From positions 1-16,200 of the forward strand of contig CAJNDS010001504.1 in the NCBI GenBank assembly GCA_905221605.1: a stretch of DNA of 16,200 nucleotides. Direction: 5' to 3'. The DNA is from Symbiodinium natans. Its lineage: Eukaryota > Sar > Dinophyceae > Suessiales > Symbiodiniaceae. This document shows positions 5,320 through 13,510 of this stretch, piece after piece. How positions within the stretch are numbered: the first letter of the stretch is position 1; each line of letters starts with the position of its first letter. Below the pieces are notes generated by a model that saw only the letters and a list, made by a program, of their open reading frames with translations, was not told the origin of the DNA and ran no database searches. The position numbers were made by a program, and so were the translations under genes.

Positions 5320-7401
5320 GGGATTTTATGTTTTAAGGATATTATGCATTTTAAAATAGAAGAAAATCCTTAAAATCCGTAAAAAATAAAATCCGAGGCG
5401 CCGAATTTGGTTTTAGGAGAAGCCCCAAACGATTTAAATTTTTAAAAATCCTTAAAATCCATAAAAAATAGAATCAAAATAATTTATTTTTTAAGGATTT
5501 TAAGGATTTTATTCGATTTTAAAATGCATAAAATCCTTAAAAAATAAATTCGGCCTCTGATTTTATTTTTTAAGGATTTTATGCATTTTAAAATAGAAGA
5601 AAATCCTTAAAATCCGTAAAAAACAAAATCCGAGGCGCCGAATTTGGTTTTAGGAGAAGCCCCAAACGATTTAAATGTTTAAAAATCCTTAAAATCCATA
5701 AAAAATAAAATCAAAATACTTTATTTTTTAAGGATTTTAAGGATTTTATTCGATTTTAAAATGCATAAAATCCTTAAAAAATAAATTCGGCCTCTGATTT
5801 TATTTTTTAAGGATTTTATGCATTTTAAAATAGAAAAAAATCCTTAAAATCCTTAAAAAACAAAATCCGAGGCCGAATTTGGTTTTAGGAGAAGCCCCAA
5901 ACGATTTAAATTTTTAAAAATCCTTAAAATCCATAAAAAATAAAAGCAAAATAATTTATTTTTTAAGGATTTTAAGGATTTTATTCGATTTTAAAATGCA
6001 TAAAATCCTTAAAGAATAAATTCGGCCTCTGATTTTATTTTTTAAGGATTTTATGCATTTTAAAATAGAAGAAAATCCTTAAAATCCTTAAAAAATAAAA
6101 TCCGAGGCCGAATTTGGTTTTAGGAGAAGCCCCAAACGATTTAAATTGTTAAAATCCTTAAAATCCATAAAAAATAAAATCAAAATAATTTATTTTTTAA
6201 GGCTTTTAAGGATTTTCTTCTATTTTAAAATGCATAAAATCCTTAAAAAATAATATCAGAGGCCGAATTTATTTTTTAAGGATTTTATGCATTTTAAAAT
6301 CGAATAAAATCCTTAAAAGCCTTAAAAAATAAATTATTTTGATTTTATTTTTTATGGATTTTAAGGATTTTTAAAAATTTAAATCGTTTGGGGCTTCTCC
6401 TAAAACCAAATTCGGCCTCGGATTTTATTTTTTAAGGATTTTAAGGATTTTCTTCTATTTTAAAATGCATAAAATCCTTAAAAAAAAATCAGAGGCCGAA
6501 TTTATTTTTTAAGGATTTTATGCATTTTAAAATCGAATAAAATCCTTAAAATCCTTAAAAAATAAATTATTTTGATTTTATTTTTTATGGATTTTAAGGG
6601 TTTTTAAAAATTTAAATCGTTTGGGGCTTCTCCTAAAACCAAATTCGGCCTCGGATTTTATTTTTTAAGGATTTTAAGGATTTTCTTCTATTTTAAAATG
6701 CATAAAATCCTTAAAAAAAAAATCAGAGGCCGAATTTATTTTTTAAGGATTTTATGCATTTTAAAATCGAATAAAATCCTTAAAATCCTTAAAAATAAAT
6801 TATTTTGATTTTATTTTTTATGGATTTTAAGGATTTTTAAAAATTTAAATCGTTTGGGGCTTCTCCTAAAACCAAATTCGGCCTCGGATTTTATTTTTTA
6901 AGGATTTTAAGGATTTTCTTCTATTTTAAAATGCATAAAATCCTTAAAAAAATAAAATCAGAGGCCGAATTTATTTTTTAAGGATTTTATGCATTTTAAA
7001 ATCGAATAAAATCCTTAAAATCCTTAAAAAAGTAAATTATTTTGATTTTATTTTTTATGGATTTTAAGGATTTTTAAAAATTTAAATCGTTTGGGGCTTC
7101 TCCTAAAACCAAATTCGGCCTCGGATTTTATTTTTTAAGGATTTTAAGGATTTTCTTCTATTTTAAAATGCATAAAATCCTTAAAAAAATAATATCAGAG
7201 GCCGAATTTTTTTTACGGATTTTATGCATTTTAAAATCGAATATAATCCTTAAAATCCTTAAAAAATAAATTATTTTGATTTTATTTTTTATGGGTTTTA
7301 AGGATTTTTAAAAATTTAAATCGTTTGGGGCTTCTCCTAAAACCAAATTCGGCGCCTCGGATTTTGTTTTTTACGGATTTTAAGGATTTTCTTCTATTTT
7401 A
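5320..7401. repeat. AT-rich ~235-bp satellite forming a giant inverted repeat
   Basis: A landmark containing TTGGTTTTAGGAGAAGCCCC occurs in direct orientation at 5401, 5638, 5873 and 6108, and as its reverse complement at about 6384, 6617, 6850, 7087 and 7320, a spacing of about 235 bp. The left arm (5320-6251) is therefore mirrored by the right arm (6271-7401) around 6261. Each unit also holds internal quasi-palindromes built from TTAAGGATTTTAAGGATTTT and TATGCATTTTAAAAT, bounded by GAGGCCGAATTT and AAATTCGGCCTC. No coding frame crosses it. The DNA could extrude a cruciform. A centromeric, origin or purely satellite role cannot be told apart from sequence. Confidence 0.95.
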
Positions 7402-7409
7402 CATCAAGC

Positions 7410-7790
7410 TCCTAGGCGCCTAAGCGCCTACTTCTTCAACCCTTAAAACCTTAAACCAGTTCCTAAGCTACCCCCTGCACTAGTAGATCCTTAAACCCTA
7501 AGCTCCAAAGCTCCTAAGCTCCTCGGCGCCTACCCCCTAAACCCCTAAACCCCTAAACCCTTAAACCCTAAACCCTAAGCTCCTGAGGTCCTAAGCACCT
7601 AAGTGCCTACCCCCTAAATCCTTAAACCCTCCTAAGCTCCTAAGCTCCTAAGCGCCTAAGCGCCTAAGCGCCTACCCTTAAACCTTAAATCAAACCCTAT
7701 ACTCCTAGGCTCCGAAATCCTTAAACCTAAACCCTAAACCCTAAACCCTAAGCTCCTAAGCTCCTAAGAGCCTCAGCGCCTACCCCCTAA
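7410..7790. repeat. CTCCTAAG/CGCCTAAG octamer array mixed with CCCTAAA
   Basis: Runs such as three CTCCTAAG followed by three CGCCTAAG units (about 7630-7672) alternate with CCCTAAA heptads and CTACCCCCTAAA spacers. The octamer resembles a telomere unit with AAAC changed to AAGC, so it may be derived from the telomere repeat. No gene is present. Confidence 0.85.
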
Positions 7791-7889
7791 CCCTGAGACC
7801 CCGGGACCCCTTTTTAAATTTGAAAAATCCTTGCCTTCTTCTACGCTGAAATTTTCTAGGTTTTAAGGATGTTAAGAGATTTTAATATT

Positions 7890-8145
7890 TAAAAGGAGCT
7901 TTCGTTTTTGAGGTTGAGGGCACGCTAGGGCTGACAAAAACCCTATGCTAGGGTTTACAAAAAATTAAAACCCTTTCGCTTGAACGTGTTTACAAACACA
8001 CCTTCGTTTTCGAGGATGGGGGCACACCCAGGCTTACAAAAATCCCGTCGTTTTTGAAGTTTAGGACACACTAGGGTTTACGCAAAAATGCAGGCGCACC
8101 AGGTTGATAAACAAACCTTTCGTTTTTTTGATGTTGAGGACATAT
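7890..8145. repeat. Degenerate CGTTTTTGAGG repeat
   Basis: Four irregularly spaced copies (about 7899, 8001, 8046 and 8116) of a motif near CTTTCGTTTTTGAGGTTGAG are followed by GGCACAC-AGGGTTTACAAAA. Spacing varies (about 102, 45 and 70 bp). No open frame is supported. Confidence 0.65.
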
Positions 8146-8242
8146 CAAGGTTCAAATCGAACCTTTTCGTTAAAGCAATGATGGTGCTTTAAGGTTTTGC
8201 AAAACAACAACGTTCCTTAACGTTGTTGCAGTCTTACTTTTT
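8137..8242 (+). ncRNA. Candidate three-hairpin structured RNA
   Basis: Three perfect stem-loops occur in 82 nt: AAGGTTC/GAACCTT (8147-8165, 7 bp, 5-nt loop), TTAAAGCA/TGCTTTAA (8170-8192, 8 bp, 7-nt loop) and CAACAACGTT/AACGTTGTTG (8205-8228, 10 bp, 4-nt loop). AGGAC at 8137-8141 can pair with GTCTT at 8231-8235 (one G-U), which would close a multi-branched fold. TTTTT follows at 8238-8242, a possible Pol III terminator. There is no tRNA T-loop or A/B box, and no known RNA family is recognised. In AT-rich sequence some of this may be chance. Confidence 0.2.
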
Positions 8243-8439
8243 CAATGCTTCAAGATCTTTACCAGGCTACAAGAAGTGCGGTTTGCATCGTTCAGTTACA
8301 GTGATTGCGCCCAATGTGATATCTTGAGCCTCCCAAATATTATGAAAAAATGAAGACCTGAATTCAAAATACTATAAAAAATGAAGACCTGAATTCAATT
8401 ATTCAAAATGTTCAAATTATGGGCTCTCTAAAAGACTTA
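8243..8439. other. Unique AT-rich stretch with a 31-bp tandem duplication
   Basis: Apart from two copies of an ATGAAGACCTGAATTCAA-containing unit (about 8341-8371 and 8372-8402), nothing recognisable was found here. Confidence 0.6.
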
Positions 8440-8458
8440 ACACCCTTTAAATAGCTCA
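8440..8458 (+). promoter_or_regulatory. TATA-like motif at the block start
   Basis: CCTTTAAATAGCT lies at the first bases of each tandem block (again at 11397). It is followed about 30 bp later by a pyrimidine-rich stretch. It resembles a TATA box but no dependent gene is established. Confidence 0.15.
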
Positions 8459-8480
8459 GTGTGGTTCTTTTATTCATCGT

Positions 8481-8612
8481 ATCTCTCTCCATCTTTTTCT
8501 CTTTCGCTCTCGCTTTCTCTCTGTCTCTCCCTCTCTCGCTCTCTCTCTCTCTCTCGCTCCCTCTCTCTTCTCTTTGTCTCTGTCTCTCTCTGTCTCTCTC
8601 CTTCTCTGCCTC
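8481..8612. repeat. CT-rich tract, copy A
   Basis: Interrupted (CT)n with CGCT, GTCT and CCCT steps; the longest pure run is 17 bp (8539-8555). The same site in copy B is expanded. Confidence 0.9.
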
Positions 8613-9542
8613 CTTCCCTCCTTCCTGCCATCATTCCTTTCTCTTCCCCTCTTCCTTCTTCTTGTTCTTGCCTCTTTCCTCCTCGCCCCTCCCGTTTTTT
8701 ACTTGCCATTCAACATCCTTCAAGAAGTGTCCCCTTTTGCCCTTTCGCAGTCTTCTCTCAAACCCCTGGGAGGCCCTTTCAGGGAGCCCCTTCAAGGAAC
8801 CCGAAAACGGCGGGGCCCTGGTGGATATTGAAAGAAGCAGATTCGCAGAAGAAGGAGAACGACAGACACGGAGCAAGAGATAGAGAAACAGAAAAAGGAG
8901 AGAGAAGCAACTGTCCTCTCCAAGCTGTTTTCAGAGTGGCCCCAAAGACTGGGGTGGGCGTGAGTTCGCCACTTGCCACTCGAAAGTCTCCCTTTCTTGA
9001 AAGAAACAAGAGGCAGGAACCCCTTCTGTCAAAGAATCCGTGTCAGAAGACAAAAGGATACTGCGATAGCCCCTCATTCGTATTTTAATTCCTCCCAAAT
9101 GCTTTCGGCTCTTTTCTTGATAGATGAGTGGGTCCGTCCGCTCCGATTGAAATGAGAGAGTTTATTTTCTTAGAATGAACCGTTCCGTGTATTCTTAATC
9201 AGAGGTAGCCCTGCCTATGTTGAATACAGATGAGGGCGTTGTCCTGAAAGGCCCTCCTGTTCTAAGGAACACCGTGAACGATAGAACCCTTCATTTGAAA
9301 AGGAATCAACGAGTCCATCCAGTATTTCAATAAATGACAGGATTTCGTTGTTCTTCTGAATGCTATTGTCTTTAAGAAGCTTTCTTTCTCCTTCCTTTCG
9401 TTTTCGCTCTTCGTGCGCCCGCTTTCTGCACTCTCCCTTTCTTGTGTCCCTTTTGCGGCCCTTTCTTCCTCTGTTCCTTTTGTCATTAAGTAGGGGGGGT
9501 AGAAGAAGGGCAAGGTTAAGCAAGGAGAATGAAGGGAATGAT

Positions 9543-9770
9543 ATGATGGAAGGAGGACTTCTCCAGCTCCTCGTAACTACTTCTCTACATGTCTCTGTGT
9601 GGTTTTTCTTCTTGGCAATATGGGGGCTCTTGGAGGCCCCTGGGAGACGCTCTCTGAAGGCCGCCCGAAACTCTTGGGGCGGCTCAGAGGGGTTTGGAGT
9701 GTGTGGAAAGAGGCAGTGCGGGACCATGTCCAGAACAGGACCCATCGTTTGTACAGGGTCCGCCTCGTAA
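9543..9770 (+). CDS. Possible 75-residue protein with a hydrophobic segment, copy A
   Basis: The ATG-initiated frame is 75 codons. Residues about 5-32 form a hydrophobic stretch (LLQLLVTTSLHVSVWFFFLA) that could be a signal anchor or membrane helix, followed by a basic Ser/Gly/Arg-rich tail. The same frame is intact in copy B (12553-12780) with one base change in 228, giving Phe to Ser. That is no better than the identity of the surrounding non-coding sequence, so it does not prove coding. No family is recognised. Confidence 0.2.
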   Translation: MMEGGLLQLLVTTSLHVSVWFFFLAIWGLLEAPGRRSLKAARNSWGGSEGFGVCGKRQCGTMSRTGPIVCTGSAS

Positions 9771-10295
9771 AGTCAGAAAGGATGAGCAATTGAACAGAAA
9801 ACGCCGGGGGGCACCGGAGTGAGAGAGATGGAGACAGATAGAGAAGCAAAGAGAAGGAGACAACAATTAGGGAGAAGAGGAAGAAGGAAGACAGTGGAAG
9901 AGCGACAGATAGGGGAACAGGGTGAAGGAAACAAAACAATGAAGGAGAGGAAGAAGGAAGCGATGGTGAAAAGAGGGCCGCTTGGAGAACAAAAAGGGGT
10001 CAAGCAGGACACTTGTTTTTGTTATCCACTGTTCCTTTTCCTCACCCCTTACACTTATGTCCCGAGCATTGCTCACGCCTTTCTTCCACGGTCTTTGTCC
10101 TTCATTTCTCCTCTCTATCTCTCTATCTTCCCTCTAGCTCTCCTTCCTTTCTTTTCCATGTTCGTTCTCTTCCTTGACCCCGCTCTCGCTTTTCTCGTGT
10201 CCAGCCCATGAGCCTTTCCTCTTCTGTTCCTTTTGCCATTAAGTGGGGGGATAGAAAAGGCAAGGTTAAGCAAGGAGAAGGAAGGGCATTATAAG

Positions 10296-10967
10296 ATGGC
10301 GGACTATGATCTGTCTCTTTCTGCGAGGAAAGGAAGAGGTGAGGGAGGGGAGGAGAGGCAATGTCTCATGTCGAGCTGGGAGGGAGGGTTGGATGCTACT
10401 GGAAGCTCTAGCCTCTAAAGGCCCCTACATTCGGGAGGCTCCCGGGAGCCCCTGCCAACTCCCGAGGCCCCTGAGACACAGCAACATTGGGATGGGATAG
10501 GGTATCTCTCGCTTCCTCTTCTTTTTTTCCTCATTTCTTGCTTGTTCCATCCTTTCTCACTCGATTTCGCCCCCCCCCCCTCTCTGTGTTCCGCCTTCGC
10601 CCGCCTTGTTCCATGCCCTGCCCTTCCCTCCTTTCCACATCCTTCTCAAACGAGAAAGCAAGAGAACGATGAGAAGGAGAGGTGAGAGGGACGAAAAAGG
10701 CAAGGAAATGAAGATTTCGCCCTGCCCTCTCTGTCACTTCTCTCATCCGCTTTCACCCCTTCCCTCTCACCACTCCATGCTCTATGCTAAGAAAGGAATA
10801 GGAGAGGAAGAGAGGAGTGGGAGGAAGAAGATTGGCAGAGGAAAAAGGGACTTCTTCCCTTTCATTTAGCTTTGGTTTACGGTATCCCAAACACCAAAAT
10901 ACAGATGGGTCTTTGGGAGGGGGGCTTGAAAATGCTACGGACTTTAGCAGAGCATATGAAATATTGA
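10296..10967 (+). CDS. Possible two-exon small gene, copy A
   Basis: ATG at 10296 in the context AAGATGGCGG opens MADYDLSLSARKGR and stops being unique at AAGAG|GTGAGG, a good splice donor (after 10338). A pyrimidine-rich tract ending TTTCATTTAG|C gives an acceptor at 10869. Joining the two keeps phase and adds 32 residues including YGIPNTKIQMGLWEGG before a TGA at 10965-10967, for a 46-residue product. In copy B the ATG is ATT (13307-13309) while the donor is kept, and the second exon differs at three residues. Another frame across the second exon is also open (10817-11032), so the reading frame is uncertain. No family is recognised. Confidence 0.15.
10640..10677. repeat. Small inverted repeat CCTTCTCA...TGAGAAGG
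   Basis: Perfect 8-bp arms flank an A-rich 21-nt spacer. It is conserved in copy B (about 15284-15321) and marks the switch from a pyrimidine-rich to a purine-rich strand. Confidence 0.6.
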
Positions 10968-10996
10968 ACTACTGGACCCCATCGCCGAGTAAGCGC

Positions 10997-11396
10997 TCCA
11001 GCTGCTTAATCGGCCCTGGGTTGGAAGCTTAAAGATTGACGATGCCGGGAAGCTCTCCCCGCGCATCTTCAGTCCTGATCCTTCGGCCTCAAGGCCGATT
11101 GAGCGCTCCACCTGCTTAATCGGCCCTGGGTTTGAAGATTGAACTTGCCCGGGAACTCTCCCCGGAGCACCTTCAATCCTAGATTCTCAACCCTGGGCCG
11201 GTTAGGCAGATGAAGTGCTTAATCGGCAGGGGTTTGGTGTTGAAGATACTCCGGGGAGAGTTCCCCGGCATATTCAATATTCAATCTTCAATCCAAGGGC
11301 CGATTAAGCAGCAGGTGGAGTGCTTAATCGGCCCTGTGTTTGAAGATTGAAGATTGAAGATTGAAGATGCCCGGGAATTCTCCCCGGAGCATCTTC
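10997..11396. repeat. Foldback repeat cluster, copy A
   Basis: Alternating direct and inverted units built from three parts: TGCTTAATCGGCCC, (GAAGATT)n, and CCCGGGAACTCTCCCCGGAG. The clearest structure is at 11242-11396. Arms 11242-11310 and 11321-11396 are inverted copies around the 10-nt loop GCAGGTGGAG, with a perfect 14-bp inner stem (GGGCCGATTAAGCA). Inside the arms CCGGGGA-GAGT-TCCCCGG (11251-11268) is itself a hairpin. A second, looser foldback lies at 11113-11209. It could be a foldback element or a source of hairpin RNA. Confidence 0.85.
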
Positions 11397-11469
11397 ACAC
11401 CCTTTAAATAGCTGAGTGTGGTTCTTTTATTCATCGTATCTCTCTCCATCTTTTTCTCTTTCGCTCTCG

Positions 11470-11475
<6 letters not shown>

Positions 11476-11566
<91 letters not shown>
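11476..11566. repeat. Expanded pure (CT)n, copy B
   Basis: A 91-bp uninterrupted CT tract replaces the interrupted 17-bp-maximum tract of copy A. The interruptions were lost in the expansion. It underlies the Ser/Leu-repeat open frames at 11416-12093, which are not called as genes. Confidence 0.95.
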
Positions 11567-11568
<2 letters not shown>

Positions 11569-12552
11569 GCTCTTCTCTTTGTCTCTGTCTCTCTCTCTCT
11601 CTGTCTCTCTCCCTCTCTGCCTCCTTCCCTCCTTCCTGCCATCATTCCTTTCTCTTCCCCTCTTCCTTCTTCTTGTTCTTTCCTCTTTCCTCCTCGCCCC
11701 TCCCGTTTTTTACTTGCCATTCAACATCCTTCAAGAAGTGTCCCCTTTTGCCCTTTCGCAGTCTTCTCTCAAACCCCTGGGAGGCCCTTTCAGGGAGCCC
11801 CTTCAAGGAACCCGAAAACGGCGGGGCCCTGGTGGATATTGAAAGAAGCAGATTCGCAGAAGGAGGGAAGGAGAACGACAGACACGGAGCAAGAGATAGA
11901 GAAACAGAAAAAGGAGAGAGAAGCAACTGTCCTCTCCAAGCTGTTTTCAAAGACTGGGGTGGGCGTGAGTTCGCCCCTTGCCACTCGAAAGCCTCCCTTT
12001 CTTGAAAGAAACAAGAGGCAGGAACCCCTTCTGTCAAAGAATCCGTGTCAGAAGACAAAAGGATACTGCGATAGCCCCTCATTCGTATTTTAATTCCTCC
12101 CAAATGCTTTCGGCTCTTTTCTTGATAGATGAGTGGGTCCGTCCGCTCCGATTGAAATGAGAGAGTTTATTTTCTTAGAATGAACCGTTCCGTGTATTCT
12201 TAATCACAGGTAGCCCTGCCTATGTTGAATACAGATGAGGGCGTTGTCCTGAAAGGCCCTCCTGTTCTAAGGAACACCGTGAACGATAGAACCCTTCATT
12301 TGAAAAGGAATCAACGAGTCCATCCAGTATTTCAATAAATGACAGGATTTCGTTGTTCTTCGGAATGCTATTGTCTTTAAGAAGCTTTCTTTCTCCTTCC
12401 TTTCGTTTTCGCTCTTCGTGCGCCCGCTTTCTGCACTCTCCCTTTCTTGTGTCCCTTTTGCGGCCCTTTCTTCCTCTGTTCCTTTTGTCATTAAGTAGGG
12501 GGGGGGGGGTAGAAGAAGGGCAAGGTTAAGCAAGGAGAATGAAGGGAATGAT

Positions 12553-12780
12553 ATGATGGAAGGAGGACTTCTCCAGCTCCTCGTAACTACTTCTCTACAT
12601 GTCTCTGTGTGGTTTTTCTTCTTGGCAATATGGGGGCTCTTGGAGGCCCCTGGGAGACGCTCTCTGAAGGCCGCCCGAAACTCTTGGGGCGGCTCAGAGG
12701 GGTCTGGAGTGTGTGGAAAGAGGCAGTGCGGGACCATGTCCAGAACAGGACCCATCGTTTGTACAGGGTCCGCCTCGTAA
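12553..12780 (+). CDS. Possible 75-residue protein, copy B
   Basis: Copy B counterpart of 9543-9770, with the same length, hydrophobic N-terminal segment and stop. One substitution (Phe to Ser) lies in the Gly/Ser-rich tail. Same reservations: conservation equals that of the whole block. Confidence 0.2.
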   Translation: MMEGGLLQLLVTTSLHVSVWFFFLAIWGLLEAPGRRSLKAARNSWGGSEGSGVCGKRQCGTMSRTGPIVCTGSAS

Positions 12781-13510
12781 AGTCAGAAAGGATGAGCAAT
12801 TGAACAGAAAACGCCGGGGAGCACCGGAGTGAGAGAGATGGAGACAGATAGAGAAGCAAAGAGAAGGAGACAACAATTAGGGAGAAGAGGAAGAAGGAAG
12901 ACAGTGGAAGAGCGACAGATAGGGGAACAGGGTGAAGGAAACAAAAACAATGAAGGAGAGGAAGAAGGAAGCGATGGTGAAAAGAGGGCCGCTTGGAGAA
13001 CAAAAAGGGGTCAAGCAGGACACTAGTTTTTGTTATCCACTGTTCCTTTTCCTCACCCCTTACACTTATGTCCCGAGCATTGCTCACGCCTTTCTTCCAC
13101 GGTCTTTGTCCTTCATTTCTCCTCTCTATCTCTCTATCTTCCCGCTAGCTCTCCTTCCTTTCTTTTCCATGTTCGTTCTCCTCCTTGGCCCCGCTCTCGC
13201 TTTTCTCGTGTCCAGCCCATGAGCCTTTCCTCTTCTGTTCCTTTTGCCATTAAGTGGGGGGATAGAAAAGGCAAGGTTAAGCAAGGAGAATGAAGGGCAT
13301 TATCAGATTGCGGACTATGGTCTGTCTCTTTCTGCGAGGAAAGGAAGAGGTGAGGGGAGGGGAGGAGAGGCAATGTCTCATGTCGAGCTGGGAGGGAGGG
13401 TTGGATGCTACTGGAAGCTCTAGCCTCTAAAGGCCCCTGCATTCGGGAGGCCCCTGAGATATAGCAACATTGGGATGGGATAGGGTATCTCTCGCTTCCT
13501 CTTCTGAGCC

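Larger units (their letters stand above)
8440..11396. repeat. 2957-bp tandem block, copy A
   Basis: Begins ACACCCTTTAAATAGCT and recurs from 11397 at an initial offset of 2957 bp. Offset drifts to 3005-3010 through a longer CT tract and a few indels. Otherwise the copies differ by scattered substitutions, so the duplication is recent. Content is alternating CT-rich and GA-rich tracts with short unique parts, ending in a foldback cluster. Long frames such as 8459-9088 (plus) and 9215-9745 (minus) are low-complexity and change frame between copies, so they are not called. An older internal duplication links about 9395-9560 with about 10150-10310. Confidence 0.95.
11397..13505. repeat. 2957-bp tandem block, copy B, left part
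   Basis: Matches copy A from 8440 to about 10521. Notable changes are an expanded CT tract, a 4-bp gain and an 11-bp loss near 11865 and 11948, a longer G run (12 versus 7) at about 12498, one extra A near 12947, and loss of about 30 bp near 13450. Homology stops abruptly after CCTCTTCT at 13505, where the insert begins, and resumes at 15195. Confidence 0.95.

Noticed and set aside
5320-7401. CRISPR-like regularly spaced repeat
   Set aside because: Units are 235 bp with no unique spacers, half are inverted, and the DNA is eukaryotic.
8147-8165. Possible tRNA T-arm (GGTTCAAATCGAACC)
   Set aside because: The loop is not the TTCRANY form in register, and no acceptor stem, anticodon arm or B box fits around it.
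8459-9088. 209-codon plus-strand open frame (and the 225-codon counterpart at 11416-12093)
   Set aside because: The N-terminal third is Ser/Leu from a CT microsatellite, and indels that are not multiples of three separate the copies. Low stop density in CT/GA DNA explains the length.
9215-9745. 176-codon minus-strand frame
   Set aside because: Composed largely of Lys/Arg/Glu from purine tracts, and shifted in copy B by a longer G run. No domain is visible.
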